Assembly (NCBI GenBank): GCA_026390165.1
Contig: JAPLGM010000024.1
Coordinates: forward strand, 45,772-109,771
Direction of reading: 5' to 3'
Length of the DNA stretch: 64,000 nucleotides
Origin: Campylobacterales bacterium
GTDB lineage: Bacteria; Campylobacterota; Campylobacteria; Campylobacterales; Sulfurimonadaceae
The notes under the pieces are model-generated. The model saw nothing but the letters and a program-made list of their open reading frames with translations, did no database searches and was not told the origin of the DNA. Every line of letters begins with the position of its first letter. The stretch's first letter is position 1. This document shows positions 16,963-26,027 of this stretch, in pieces. The position numbers and the translations under genes are program-made.

Positions 16963-17440
16963 TCGAAAACTTACCATCGATATGACCTATCTTCTCGCAT
17001 TGGGGATGAGTATCGGTGCCGTCTTTATTTTGGGTGCTTTTGTTGCTCCCGTCGTCTTTGGCTCCGAATTGTATTTGAGTATCCCCATCCTCTCACGCTA
17101 TGAAGAGGGGAAAATTATGGGAGAGATCTTCCGCCGTTTTAGTTATTGGAGTTATGGCTTGGCTACGGTAATAGCGATTTATGAAGTGTCACGCTACAAA
17201 GTGATGCAAATCGATAAAGTCTCGATCCTCAGTGCCTTTGCCTCTATTGGAACACTTCTTCTCTTTAGTGCTGTTTATGTCCCTAAAATTTTGGAGTATC
17301 AATCGCGTGGAGAAGTGGCGATGGATGATTCCTTTGAAGCGCTTCATAAAGCAAGTGAACTTGATTTTAAAATTCTCCTTGTCGTATTGACGGTTCTCTT
17401 TCTCCGTCGCGCTTACTTGATGATGGCAGTTAAACGATGA
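16955..17440 (+). CDS. DUF4149 membrane protein
   Basis: 161 aa with four predicted membrane helices (~10-30, 58-75, 88-108, 138-155). The N terminus (LLALGMSIGAVFILGAFVAPVVF) matches the start of DUF4149/TMEM205-like proteins in this phylum. Role unknown. Overlaps prmC by 8 bp and the downstream ABC ATPase by 4 bp. Confidence 0.75.
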   Translation: MNNRKLTIDMTYLLALGMSIGAVFILGAFVAPVVFGSELYLSIPILSRYEEGKIMGEIFRRFSYWSYGLATVIAIYEVSRYKVMQIDKVSILSAFASIGTLLLFSAVYVPKILEYQSRGEVAMDDSFEALHKASELDFKILLVVLTVLFLRRAYLMMAVKR

Positions 17441-18189
17441 TTCGTTTTGAAAATGTCACCAAAAGCTTCGGTAAGCGTGAAATTCTTCGGGGTGTCAATC
17501 TGGAGATAGAGAAAGGAAAAACAACCGTTATTTTCGGTGTATCAGGTGGTGGTAAATCAACAATTATTAAACATATGGTAGGATTACTCAAGCCCGATAG
17601 CGGAACGATTAGCTACAATGGGGTACGCATGGACAATGCCGATGAGCCAACGCTACAAGAAATCCGAAAGAAGATTGGATTTTTGTTTCAAAGTGGTGCA
17701 CTGTTTGACAGTATGAATATTCGTGGCAATGTTGCCTTTCCGATGATTGAACACCAAAAATTAACCCCCAAAGAGCTAGAATATAAAATCGATGAAAAAC
17801 TTACAATGGTAGGGTTAGATCCCAAAATTGTTAAATCACTCTATCCTGAAGAGCTTAGTGGTGGGATGCGTAAGCGTGTCGGGCTTGCGCGCACTCTTGC
17901 GCTGGAACCTGAAATTATTTTATACGATGAGCCAACTTCGGGACTTGATCCCGTTACGAGTGATTTTATTACCCAGATGATCTGCCGCTTGCGTGATGAG
18001 ATGGGGATGACCTCCGTCCTTATTAGTCACGATATTGCTGAAAGCTTTAAAGCAGGGGATAACTACGCGATGCTTTTTGATGGGGTGATTGTGGAAGCAG
18101 GGGATAAAGAGACGTTTCAAAACTCACCGAATGAGGTAGTTCAGCAATTTATCCATGCCCGCTCCGAAGGACCGATCGAATTTCATTAA
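17437..18189 (+). CDS. mlaF: MlaF-like ABC transporter ATP-binding protein
   Basis: 250 aa. Walker A GVSGGGKST at ~34-42, Q-loop FLFQSGALFDSM, signature LSGGMRKRVGLART, Walker B IILYDEPTSGLDP and H-loop LISHD. The Q-loop and LSGGMRKR motif are those of the MlaF/Ttg2A subfamily that moves phospholipids between membranes. MlaE permease and MlaD MCE genes, usually adjacent, are absent here and must be elsewhere. Last gene of the M48-prmC operon. Confidence 0.85.
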   Translation: MIRFENVTKSFGKREILRGVNLEIEKGKTTVIFGVSGGGKSTIIKHMVGLLKPDSGTISYNGVRMDNADEPTLQEIRKKIGFLFQSGALFDSMNIRGNVAFPMIEHQKLTPKELEYKIDEKLTMVGLDPKIVKSLYPEELSGGMRKRVGLARTLALEPEIILYDEPTSGLDPVTSDFITQMICRLRDEMGMTSVLISHDIAESFKAGDNYAMLFDGVIVEAGDKETFQNSPNEVVQQFIHARSEGPIEFH

Positions 18190-18251
18190 TTTGATACGCA
18201 TTGGGAATAAAATCCTCAATACTACGCTAACGCTAAGTTCTCTTTAGCAGA

Positions 18252-18263
18252 GTGCTCACGTGC
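18252..18263. repeat. Intergenic 12-bp word shared with the tex/MCP terminator
   Basis: GTGCTCACGTGC here is the exact reverse complement of 5299-5310. At both places a GCTAAA (or its complement) lies a few bases further on (5317-5322 and 18243-18248). Both sites are gaps between convergent genes. Confidence 0.4.
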
Positions 18264-18284
18264 AGTAAACCGCACTTTAAACAA

Positions 18285-18575
18285 CTATCTCCCACCAAAT
18301 TTTTTTGTCCACCATTCTTGCGGGGTTAAAGTCTGCCGTTGTAAAAACTCTTCATCAAAATTGTACTCGTAAGTGGAGCAGTATTCGAGCAAGGTTGCGT
18401 AGGCGGCATTGATTTGGGTACTCATCGCATGGGCAGTATCAGAATCGTTTGGGTGTTTATCGGGGTGCCATTGCTGCATCATACTCTTATAACGTATTTT
18501 GATTTCAGAAAGGGTGGCTTTATCGCTCAGACCAAGGAGCGTTTTGGCCTTGATGAGCTGATCAAAGGAGAGCAT
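18285..18575 (-). CDS. DnaJ-domain protein
   Basis: 96 aa. A J domain occupies ~5-70 (KTLLGLSDKATLSEIKIRYKS, then the HPD motif in QQWHPDKHPND), followed by a short tail without Gly/Phe, zinc-finger or C-terminal peptide-binding domains. It can stimulate an Hsp70 ATPase; specific client unknown. Lies 12 bp downstream of ftsZ on the same strand, so probably in the ppiD-ftsA-ftsZ unit. Confidence 0.88.
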   Translation of the reverse strand: MLSFDQLIKAKTLLGLSDKATLSEIKIRYKSMMQQWHPDKHPNDSDTAHAMSTQINAAYATLLEYCSTYEYNFDEEFLQRQTLTPQEWWTKKFGGR

Positions 18576-18587
18576 GGAAAAGAGGAA

Positions 18588-19715
18588 TTAATCTTTTTGT
18601 TGACGCATAAACGTCGGAACATCGAGAAAATCTTCACTGTAATCACCATTAGAAACCATAGCAGCAGCACGGACAACAACCCGTGGTTTGATACTCATCT
18701 CTTTGTTCTCAAATTCGCTGTTGTTAATTCCTTGCGCTGTTTTTTTTTCAAATCCTGTTGCCACAAGGGTGATGCGGATAAAGTCGAGTGGATAATCTTC
18801 GTGGGTAGTCGTTCCGAAGATTACTTCAGCACTGTCATCCACACTTTTGTGAACGACTTCCATTGCTGCGCTGAGTTCCATCAATGGAAAATCAGGATGG
18901 GTATTGAAATGAACCAAGACACCAAGAGCACCTGTGATGGACATATTATCCAAGAGCGGTGATTCGATTGCATTTTTGATCGCTTCATAAGCAGCATTTT
19001 CACCCTTGTATTCACCCACACCCATGAGTGCCAGTCCACGATGGCTCATAACCGTTTGCAAGTCAGCAAAGTCAAGGTTAATATCATTTTCTCCACTGGC
19101 AAGAATCATCCCAGATGTACCGCTAACAGCGCGAGCAAGAACGCTATCAACGATTTTGAAGCTCTCTTTTAGTCCTAGTTTTGGATCAATAATGGAAAGA
19201 AGTTTGTCGTTAGGGATCACAACGATAGAGTCCGCTTCATTTTTAAGCTCTTCAAGTCCTTGTTCTGCTAGTTGTAGACGTTTTCGTCCTTCAAAAGCAA
19301 ATGGTTTCGTAACGACGGCAATTGTAAGTGCTCCCATCTCTCGTGCAATCTTAGCAATAATTGGAGCAGCTCCAGTACCTGTACCACCACCTAATCCTGC
19401 TGCAACAAAAACGATATCAGCACCATCCAAAGCACGCGCCAAATCTTCAAAGTTTTCCAAAGCAGAGTCTCTACCGACATCAGGTTTCATCCCTGCACCG
19501 AGCCCTTTAGTCAGCTTCACCCCAATTTGTATTTTGGTTGAGGCACTGCACTTATCCAACGCTTGTGCATCGGTATTGGCAATAATAAGTTCAATCCCAG
19601 GGATTTGCTCTTTGAGCATATGCCCGATCATATTTCCACCGCCACCACCGACACCGACTGCTACGATCCGTGCCCCTGTTAATGTTATTGATTCTTGTAT
19701 TGAAAATGGTTCCAT
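18588..19715 (-). CDS. ftsZ: Cell division GTPase FtsZ
   Basis: 375 aa. Tubulin signature GGGTGTGAAP at ~107-116, N-terminal GVGGGGGNMI, the T7 loop region around LDFADL, and a C-terminal conserved peptide (DFLDVPTFMRQQ) that binds FtsA/other partners. Polymerises at mid-cell as the Z-ring. ftsA lies 18 bp upstream on the same strand, the standard order for this phylum. Confidence 0.98.
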   Translation of the reverse strand: MEPFSIQESITLTGARIVAVGVGGGGGNMIGHMLKEQIPGIELIIANTDAQALDKCSASTKIQIGVKLTKGLGAGMKPDVGRDSALENFEDLARALDGADIVFVAAGLGGGTGTGAAPIIAKIAREMGALTIAVVTKPFAFEGRKRLQLAEQGLEELKNEADSIVVIPNDKLLSIIDPKLGLKESFKIVDSVLARAVSGTSGMILASGENDINLDFADLQTVMSHRGLALMGVGEYKGENAAYEAIKNAIESPLLDNMSITGALGVLVHFNTHPDFPLMELSAAMEVVHKSVDDSAEVIFGTTTHEDYPLDFIRITLVATGFEKKTAQGINNSEFENKEMSIKPRVVVRAAAMVSNGDYSEDFLDVPTFMRQQKD

Positions 19716-19733
19716 GCTTGCTCCTAGGTGTGT

Positions 19734-21173
19734 TTAAAATAATTGGGTTGCCCAATTCCAAAACTTGGAAATAGGGTTGGGTTCATCGTTTTTAGCGTCT
19801 GATTTGTTGCCAAGACCAAGCATCTTAGACAACTCTGTTTTTTGCTTTGGTTCTACATTTACTTTAGGTACACTTTTAGGTGCACTTACAGAGTGGTGAG
19901 CTGGTGCAGATTGTTTTGATGCATGGGCGGCGTAAGAGGGAAGGGGTTCCTCTTCGAGGTTCGGTGCTTCATTATAGTGTATTTCTTCACCTGCATGACG
20001 CATTCGTTTATTAACATCTATTTCATAGCGTGTATATCCACCTGCTGCATATTTGATAAGCCCTACTGCCCCTGAATACGAGGGATCACGTAAGGTATCA
20101 AACAATCCCCCCATATCGGAGGGCTTGGCAAGGCGTACCGGCATATTATCAAGAATAGCAACGGCCAGTTCTCGAAGTCCTTCAATCTTGGTAAAACCAC
20201 CTGTAAGAACAACACCTGCACCTAGATGATCTTTAAGCCCACTCTTTTCAATGGATTGAGCGATAATCATCAACGTCTCTTCTACGCGCGCGTAGATGAC
20301 GTTATGAACCACTTCCAAAGAGACTTCATGTGTCGTATTCTCATCTCCAATAACAGGAAGTTCGATTAAATCATTGCTCGGTGCATAGAGCGAACCATAG
20401 TTCATTTTGACATTGTCTGCTGTTTGAAGTGGCGTATGTAATGCCATAGAGAGATCATTGGTGATGTGATTGGAACCGACACCTAGAAAATCGTTATAAC
20501 GGATTCCATGCCCTGAATGGATAACGATGTTACTCGTATTTCCCCCCATATCTACAACCGCTGCTCCCAACTCTTTTTCATCAGGGTTTAGTACAGCGAT
20601 GGCGGAAGCGTAGCCACTAAGAACCACACCTTCAACATCAACACCTGCTGCTTTGACTGCTTTACGAAGATTATTAAGATTACTTTTTACCGTTGTAATA
20701 ATATGGGTCTCTACTTCTAAACGTGATGCATTCATCCCCAGTGGATCTTCAATAAAATCTTGATCATCTACTTTGAAATTATAAGGAAGAGCGTGTAAAA
20801 CTTCAAATTCATTGGGGATATTGGCGTTATACAGTGACGTGTGCATAACCCTATTAATCTCTTTTAGGGTAATCTCTTTGTCAGGAATATTGACGATACC
20901 GCTGGAGTTAAGACTCTTAGTGTAGGCACCAGAAATAGTTACAATGGCACTTTTTAAATCTGTTCCTGCTACTCGCTTGGCATCATTAAGAGCACTTTTA
21001 ATCGACTTGGAAGCAAGTTCGATATTAGTAATACTCCCTTTTCGAAGTCCTTGTGCCTTGGCAATACCAGCACCGATTATTTGAGCACTATTGTCTTCAC
21101 TAATCTCGGCAATAATGGCACAGACTTTCGTCGAACCGATATCAATGGCTAAAACCGTTCGTTTCAAAATCAA
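19734..21173 (-). CDS. ftsA: Cell division protein FtsA
   Basis: 479 aa, an actin-like ATPase: phosphate-1 loop LAIDIGSTKVCAII, phosphate-2 AVVDMGGNTSNIVIH, adenosine motif GVVLTGGFTKIEGL. A low-complexity Pro/Ser/His linker (~400-445) leads to a C-terminal amphipathic helix (ISKFWNWATQLF) that ties FtsZ to the membrane. Overlaps the PpiD-like gene by 4 bp. Confidence 0.97.
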   Translation of the reverse strand: MILKRTVLAIDIGSTKVCAIIAEISEDNSAQIIGAGIAKAQGLRKGSITNIELASKSIKSALNDAKRVAGTDLKSAIVTISGAYTKSLNSSGIVNIPDKEITLKEINRVMHTSLYNANIPNEFEVLHALPYNFKVDDQDFIEDPLGMNASRLEVETHIITTVKSNLNNLRKAVKAAGVDVEGVVLSGYASAIAVLNPDEKELGAAVVDMGGNTSNIVIHSGHGIRYNDFLGVGSNHITNDLSMALHTPLQTADNVKMNYGSLYAPSNDLIELPVIGDENTTHEVSLEVVHNVIYARVEETLMIIAQSIEKSGLKDHLGAGVVLTGGFTKIEGLRELAVAILDNMPVRLAKPSDMGGLFDTLRDPSYSGAVGLIKYAAGGYTRYEIDVNKRMRHAGEEIHYNEAPNLEEEPLPSYAAHASKQSAPAHHSVSAPKSVPKVNVEPKQKTELSKMLGLGNKSDAKNDEPNPISKFWNWATQLF

Positions 21174-22522
21174 ATCCCCTTTGCATAGATTTCAATTGGA
21201 TACTTACCCTCAAGCGCTTTTAGTAGCTTTTGATTGAGTACATTTCCCTTTAATTTCATAACAGTATCTTCGTTAGCTATCGTTGAATCTTGAAGCAATT
21301 TTTGTTCCAAAATAGTATAGAGAATAACATTTCCTGATTTTAAAGTGAAAAATCCCTGTTTTTCTTTTGAACCAAAGAGTTTATCAATAAATTCAGCTGA
21401 TTCAGCAGCTGACAATCCTCCTAAAACAACATTTTCTTTGTGAGGTATAAAGTCACTTACTATTCCATGAAAAGTTTTAGTGCTGTTTTGTGCTAACGCT
21501 TGAAGCTTGGTTTTCTTCATCTCTGTGGTGTAACCGATCGTTACTTGGGCTTTTGCCTCTTCGTATGTTTTGGGTGCGGATGGATTTGTCTTATCGAGTT
21601 TAAAAATAATGTAGTCACTTCCCACTTTTCGTGGTTTTAAGAATGGCTTAGTCGAATTCAACCCGCCAATCTCCTTGAGAAGTTCTGGCGAAAATAGAGT
21701 CGAATCAGCAGAGAGACTCATTTTCTCAATAGTTACTGACGCCGGTAGAGAGCCCTTTTTGAAATCAATATAACGTCGAAGAGCCTCTTTTTCAGCGTCT
21801 GTATCCTTGAGGGTGGTAACAATAGGAGAACGAACCAGCGAGAGATCATAGCTTGCGGGCTTTTTAAATTGAGCTTTGTTTTTCTCCCAATATTCTTTTA
21901 AAGCAACTTCGTCAGGAATAACAGAGACTGTATCAGGGGTGAGTAATTTATAATCAACTTTATCCGTTACCCCCATCGCATAAGCCACAGTCGATTTTTC
22001 CAAAGGGCTAACTGTTGGTGCAAAGAGGTAGAGGGTTTTTTGAATCAATAACTCACGACGCATGGACTCCTCATACTCTTTTGTACTGAGGTGATTTTGA
22101 CGGAGAACATCGGTATAAAGTTGTTTATCAAAGGCTCCATTTTTTATAAATGCGTTTTGAGATTTGATAAGGCTCAAAAGTTCGTCATCGCTTGTTTGGA
22201 GTCCATAGCTTGCTGCTAAATTGAGGATAAGGGCTTGATCTACGAGAGTTTTGAGTGCTTGGCGTTGCAATCCAAATTGTTTTGCTTGTGCTTCGTCTAG
22301 CTTTCCTTGAAAGAGTTGGTTGTATTGGTTAAAAAGGTTACTGTATGACTTTTGAAGCTCTTCAGCAGTAATACTTACATCTCCTACTTTGGCAACGGCT
22401 CCTGCTTTGTCGCCGTAATCGTATTGACCCCATCCCACGAAGCCTGCACCAATAAAAGCGATGGTGGAAACCCATATTGTTATGACGAGATATTTTCGGT
22501 GGCGCTGCATCCATGTAATCAT
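21170..22522 (-). CDS. PpiD-like membrane-anchored periplasmic chaperone (SurA_N)
   Basis: 450 aa. One TM helix at ~10-30 (YLVITIWVSTIAFIGAGFVGW), a SurA/PpiD N-terminal chaperone domain (~40-170: VAKVGDVSITAEELQKSY, LVDQALILNLAASYGL), then a region where a parvulin domain would be expected but which lacks clear catalytic residues. It helps fold exported proteins. The equivalent gene sits before ftsA in H. pylori (HP0977), as here. Confidence 0.82.
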   Translation of the reverse strand: MITWMQRHRKYLVITIWVSTIAFIGAGFVGWGQYDYGDKAGAVAKVGDVSITAEELQKSYSNLFNQYNQLFQGKLDEAQAKQFGLQRQALKTLVDQALILNLAASYGLQTSDDELLSLIKSQNAFIKNGAFDKQLYTDVLRQNHLSTKEYEESMRRELLIQKTLYLFAPTVSPLEKSTVAYAMGVTDKVDYKLLTPDTVSVIPDEVALKEYWEKNKAQFKKPASYDLSLVRSPIVTTLKDTDAEKEALRRYIDFKKGSLPASVTIEKMSLSADSTLFSPELLKEIGGLNSTKPFLKPRKVGSDYIIFKLDKTNPSAPKTYEEAKAQVTIGYTTEMKKTKLQALAQNSTKTFHGIVSDFIPHKENVVLGGLSAAESAEFIDKLFGSKEKQGFFTLKSGNVILYTILEQKLLQDSTIANEDTVMKLKGNVLNQKLLKALEGKYPIEIYAKGI

Positions 22523-22657
22523 TATTTTGTAAACCTTTAATTTATAGTGTAAAATTAGGATATTCTAGTGCTTTTACCATTAAACTTCTATGAAAATGGA
22601 TTTTAATACCACAATGTTCGTAGATTTCTGAAAAAATAGCTCTTTATTGGAGGCAAA

Positions 22658-23959
22658 ATGACAAATCAAACATTATCAAATCGGGATATGCGTGTGGTGT
22701 GGCATCCCTGCACGCAAATGAAAGATCATGAATCGTTTCCTATTATCCCTATTGCACGAGGGTCTGGGGTATATCTGGAGGATGTTGAGGGGCATCGTAT
22801 ATTAGACGGGATTAGTAGTTGGTGGGTGAATTTATTTGGTCACGCTCACCCTTATATCAATAGTAAAATAAAAGAGCAATTGGATACGTTAGAACATGTT
22901 ATTCTCGCAGGGTTTACCCATGAAGGGATAGTCCGTCTTTCGGAGCGTCTAGTGGCATTAGCACCCAAAGGGCTGAGTCGTTGTTTTTACGCTGATAATG
23001 GTTCTAGCGCTATCGAAGTCGCCTTAAAAATGTCGTATCATGCCCATAAAAATAGGGGGGTAAACAAAGGGATATTTGTTTCTCTCTCCAACAGCTATCA
23101 TGGTGAAACTCTCGGAGCCCTCTCTATTGGTGATGTGGCATTGTATAAAGAGACCTATGCACCACTTTTGATCCATTCCATCCAAACACCTGTCCCCAAA
23201 AATCAGAGTATTGAAGCAGCTAATGAGGCGATTGAGGCATTTGAACTCCTCTTAAATGAGCGAAGTGATGAGATTGCCGCATTGATCGTGGAGCCGTTAG
23301 TGCAAGGGGCAGGGGGAATGGTGATGTATCACCCCTCTTTTTTAACGAAAGCTAAAGGATTGTGTGAAGAATTTGGGGTTCATTTTATTGCGGATGAGAT
23401 TATGGTGGGATTTGGGCGAACGGGGACACTGTTTGCATGTGAACAAGCCAATATCACCCCCGATTTTTTGATCCTCTCTAAGGGGCTGACGGGGGGGTAC
23501 CTTCCACTCTCTGTCGTGATGACGCATGAGGCTATTTACAATGAGTTTTATTGCGATTATGACCCCTATCGAACTTTTTTACATTCCCACAGTTATACGG
23601 GTAATGCTCTCGCATGCGCGGCGGCAAACGCCACTCTCGATCTTTTTGAGAATAAGAATGTCATTGAGTCAAATAAGGTGTTATCACAGGCTATGGCACA
23701 CGAACTTTCACGGTTTGAACATCGCAGTGAGGTTAAAGAGATTCGTCAATGTGGAATGATTGGGGTGATTGAGCTTCATGAAGTTAATCCAAGTGAGCGT
23801 ATTGGGGTGAAGCTGCATCGTCACTGCCTTGAGCTTGGGGTATTAATTCGCCCACTTGGGAGTGTCATTTATGTTATGCCTCCCTATATCATAACTGTTA
23901 GTGAGCTTACCACCGTTTTTGATGCCATTGAGTCAGCTTTAAACCTCCACTGTGTATAA
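22658..23959 (+). CDS. bioA: Adenosylmethionine-8-amino-7-oxononanoate aminotransferase
   Basis: 433 aa class III aminotransferase. VWHPCTQMKDHE at the start is typical of BioA, followed by GISSWWVNLFGHAHP, the PLP-contact DEIMVGFGRTGTLFA and the catalytic Lys in LSKGLTGGYLPLSV. Makes 7,8-diaminononanoate from KAPA in biotin synthesis using SAM as amino donor. GGAGG ribosome site. Other bio genes are not in the window; it is divergent from ppiD, as in H. pylori. Confidence 0.95.
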   Translation: MTNQTLSNRDMRVVWHPCTQMKDHESFPIIPIARGSGVYLEDVEGHRILDGISSWWVNLFGHAHPYINSKIKEQLDTLEHVILAGFTHEGIVRLSERLVALAPKGLSRCFYADNGSSAIEVALKMSYHAHKNRGVNKGIFVSLSNSYHGETLGALSIGDVALYKETYAPLLIHSIQTPVPKNQSIEAANEAIEAFELLLNERSDEIAALIVEPLVQGAGGMVMYHPSFLTKAKGLCEEFGVHFIADEIMVGFGRTGTLFACEQANITPDFLILSKGLTGGYLPLSVVMTHEAIYNEFYCDYDPYRTFLHSHSYTGNALACAAANATLDLFENKNVIESNKVLSQAMAHELSRFEHRSEVKEIRQCGMIGVIELHEVNPSERIGVKLHRHCLELGVLIRPLGSVIYVMPPYIITVSELTTVFDAIESALNLHCV

Positions 23960-23990
23960 TTCAAAATGATAAAAATAAGAAGGTATTTAG

Positions 23991-24911
23991 TTGAAAGAGA
24001 TCCCCCATATTCCTGTATTATACCGTGAAGTTGTAGAGGCGTACGCGCCGTGTACGCAGGGGGTTATAATAGACTGTACCATGGGATATGGCGGTCATAC
24101 CTCATTATTACTTGACGCATTGCCTGAGCGAAAGGTGATTGGAATTGATCAAGATCCGACGGCTATTGCGTTTTCAACACAGCGTTTGTCACCGTACGGT
24201 GATCGCATGGAGATTCGCCACGGGCGTTTTTCGGTGGTTGCGCAGAGCCTTCTAGGGGAAAAAACCGATCAAATCTGTGGTGTTTTAGCGGATATTGGGG
24301 TTTCGTCGTTGCAGCTTGATCAGCGAGAACGGGGGTTCTCTTACGAAAGTGAGACATTGGATATGCGGATGAACCCCAATGCGCCACTGAGTGCGTATGA
24401 AGTGGTGAATGAATATGGACAAAGTGCGATAGAGAAAATTTTACGGGAATACGGTGAAGTGACCAATGCCCGTATCGTCGCTGAAACGATTGTGAAAAAG
24501 CGACCGTTTGAATCATCCAAAGAACTCTCCAATGCAATTTTTCATCTCATGCCTAAAGGTAAAAAGATTCACCCAAGCACCCTTGTAATGCAAGCGATTC
24601 GTATTGAGGTGAATGATGAGCTGGGGGAGCTTACAAGATTGCTCGATGCTATCGAAAACTCAGCGCTAAAAAAATTGAGAGTGGGGATTATTACCTTTCA
24701 CTCCCTTGAAGATCGGATTGTTAAGCAACGATTTGTGGAGTGGGCGAAAAATTGTCGATGTCCCGATGATGCGATGCGGTGTACCTGTGGCAATAATCAC
24801 TGTATTGGTAAAGTGATCACTAAAAAACCCCTAACGGCTCAAGAGGATGAGCTGCGCGCCAACTCTCGTAGCCGAAGTGCGAAATTACGAATTTTTGAAA
24901 TAAACAGATAG
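23991..24911 (+). CDS. rsmH: 16S rRNA (cytosine1402-N4)-methyltransferase
   Basis: 306 aa from a TTG start with AGAAGG upstream. SAM loop DCTMGYGGHTSLLL, DIGVSSLQLD with the following RGFSY, the Cys-containing NCRCPDDAMRC stretch and the terminal SRSRSAKLRIFE are all RsmH/MraW hallmarks. Methylates C1402 in the ribosomal P site. Followed 7 bp later by an FtsL-like gene, the start of a dcw-type order that then breaks off. Confidence 0.96.
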   Translation: MKEIPHIPVLYREVVEAYAPCTQGVIIDCTMGYGGHTSLLLDALPERKVIGIDQDPTAIAFSTQRLSPYGDRMEIRHGRFSVVAQSLLGEKTDQICGVLADIGVSSLQLDQRERGFSYESETLDMRMNPNAPLSAYEVVNEYGQSAIEKILREYGEVTNARIVAETIVKKRPFESSKELSNAIFHLMPKGKKIHPSTLVMQAIRIEVNDELGELTRLLDAIENSALKKLRVGIITFHSLEDRIVKQRFVEWAKNCRCPDDAMRCTCGNNHCIGKVITKKPLTAQEDELRANSRSRSAKLRIFEINR

Positions 24912-24918
24912 GTTTTTT

Positions 24919-25197
24919 ATGAACGATAAGAGTGCACTTTTAGACGAAACCCAATCGATTATTACCCCCGATGAGACGATGGATTCACGATTTCTACGGA
25001 ATGTTTTTATTGGAATGTTTTTAATTCTTATTGTCATTTTTCCGAAGATATTTATCCAAACGCAAATTTATTTCAAAAGTCGAGAAATATCAACCCTTAA
25101 TCGTGAACACGATGCCCTCAAAGAAGAAAATCGTATCATTCGCGCCAAAGTGGAGCAAATGATCTATAAGAGTAAAATTTTGGATACGCTGTTTTAG
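24919..25197 (+). CDS. FtsL-like cell division protein
   Basis: 92 aa. Cytoplasmic tail of ~27 residues, one TM helix (~30-50, VFIGMFLILIVIFPKIFIQ), then a periplasmic coiled coil (STLNREHDALKEENRIIRAKVEQM). This size and topology, right after rsmH, is what FtsL looks like; FtsL forms a trimer with FtsB and FtsQ in the divisome. No strong sequence signature exists for the family, so position carries much of the call. The end overlaps the convergent SPOR-like gene by 4 bp. Confidence 0.65.
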   Translation: MNDKSALLDETQSIITPDETMDSRFLRNVFIGMFLILIVIFPKIFIQTQIYFKSREISTLNREHDALKEENRIIRAKVEQMIYKSKILDTLF

Positions 25198-26027
25198 CTC
25201 TTTTCCCTTTCTAGGGTGATTAATTCCGAAAGTTGTGTGAATTTTTTTGCATTAATGAGTTCTTCCATATCGGTGATAATACGACTCGTAAGAAACTTCT
25301 TCTCATATCGGCGCATCTCTTGTATGAGATCATGGCATTGTTGTTCCTCTCGCCTATTGGATGCGTCAATAAGTTCATTTATGAGTAGCATAAAAAATCT
25401 ATTTTTTTTAAGGGTATCGAAGATATCCGCTTTTATTTCTCTATCCGCTTCTTTTGGAATAATCTCCACTTTTTTTTCTATTTTCTCTTGGAATGTATTT
25501 ATAGTACTTCTGGACGTTTTGCGCATACGTTTAAGAAATATTCCTATTGCAACTAGGCCTAATATGGCAGCTGCCCACCCCCATTTGCTTACTGATTTTT
25601 CAGGAGGATTTGGAGGGGTGAAGTTTTCCTCTCTAGTAGAAATATCTTTTGTTATTTTGGCAGTTGAGGGATGGATTAAAAATATTCCCCCTTTTGTAGG
25701 ACCAAAATAGCCACTATAGTAGGCATTGGGGTAAAATTTCTTGAACCGTATTAGTACACTATTAACTGCCTCTTTAGTTCTTAAGGGTTCAATGGCTACA
25801 ATAAATACCTTTCCTGAGGGACGGGCAACAATTTCATATCTGTATTTCTTTTGAATACTCCAATCCTTTTTGGTAAGCTTTTGCCCCAAAAGATTCATTG
25901 TCTTTTTTGCTTGGTCAAATTTTGGATACGAAGCCAAAATTATTTTATATCCTTTGGCTTCATTAGCATAAATATTCGTTCCAAAAATCACCAATATAAT
26001 AAAAAACAACCATTTAAAATTATTCAT
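25194..26027 (-). CDS. Exported/membrane protein with SPOR-like domain, unknown
   Basis: 277 aa. Signal peptide (FKWLFFIILVIFGTNIYA). Residues ~25-115 resemble a SPOR-type fold (GYKIILASYPKFDQAKKTMNLL ... YEIVARPSGKVFIVAIEPLRTKEAVNSVLI). A linker leads to a TM helix at ~150-167 (WGWAAAILGLVAIGIFL), then a basic, helical cytoplasmic tail. Its start overlaps the EAL-HDOD gene by 4 bp, so the pair is co-translated; a link between a periplasmic wall-related sensor and c-di-GMP-type signalling is possible but inferred. Confidence 0.6.
   Translation of the reverse strand: MNNFKWLFFIILVIFGTNIYANEAKGYKIILASYPKFDQAKKTMNLLGQKLTKKDWSIQKKYRYEIVARPSGKVFIVAIEPLRTKEAVNSVLIRFKKFYPNAYYSGYFGPTKGGIFLIHPSTAKITKDISTREENFTPPNPPEKSVSKWGWAAAILGLVAIGIFLKRMRKTSRSTINTFQEKIEKKVEIIPKEADREIKADIFDTLKKNRFFMLLINELIDASNRREEQQCHDLIQEMRRYEKKFLTSRIITDMEELINAKKFTQLSELITLEREKS

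Noticed and set aside
19006..19737. 243-codon plus-strand frame opposite ftsZ
   Set aside because: Low-complexity Ser/Pro/Ala-rich translation that mirrors ftsZ codon use; no ribosome site; antisense shadow.
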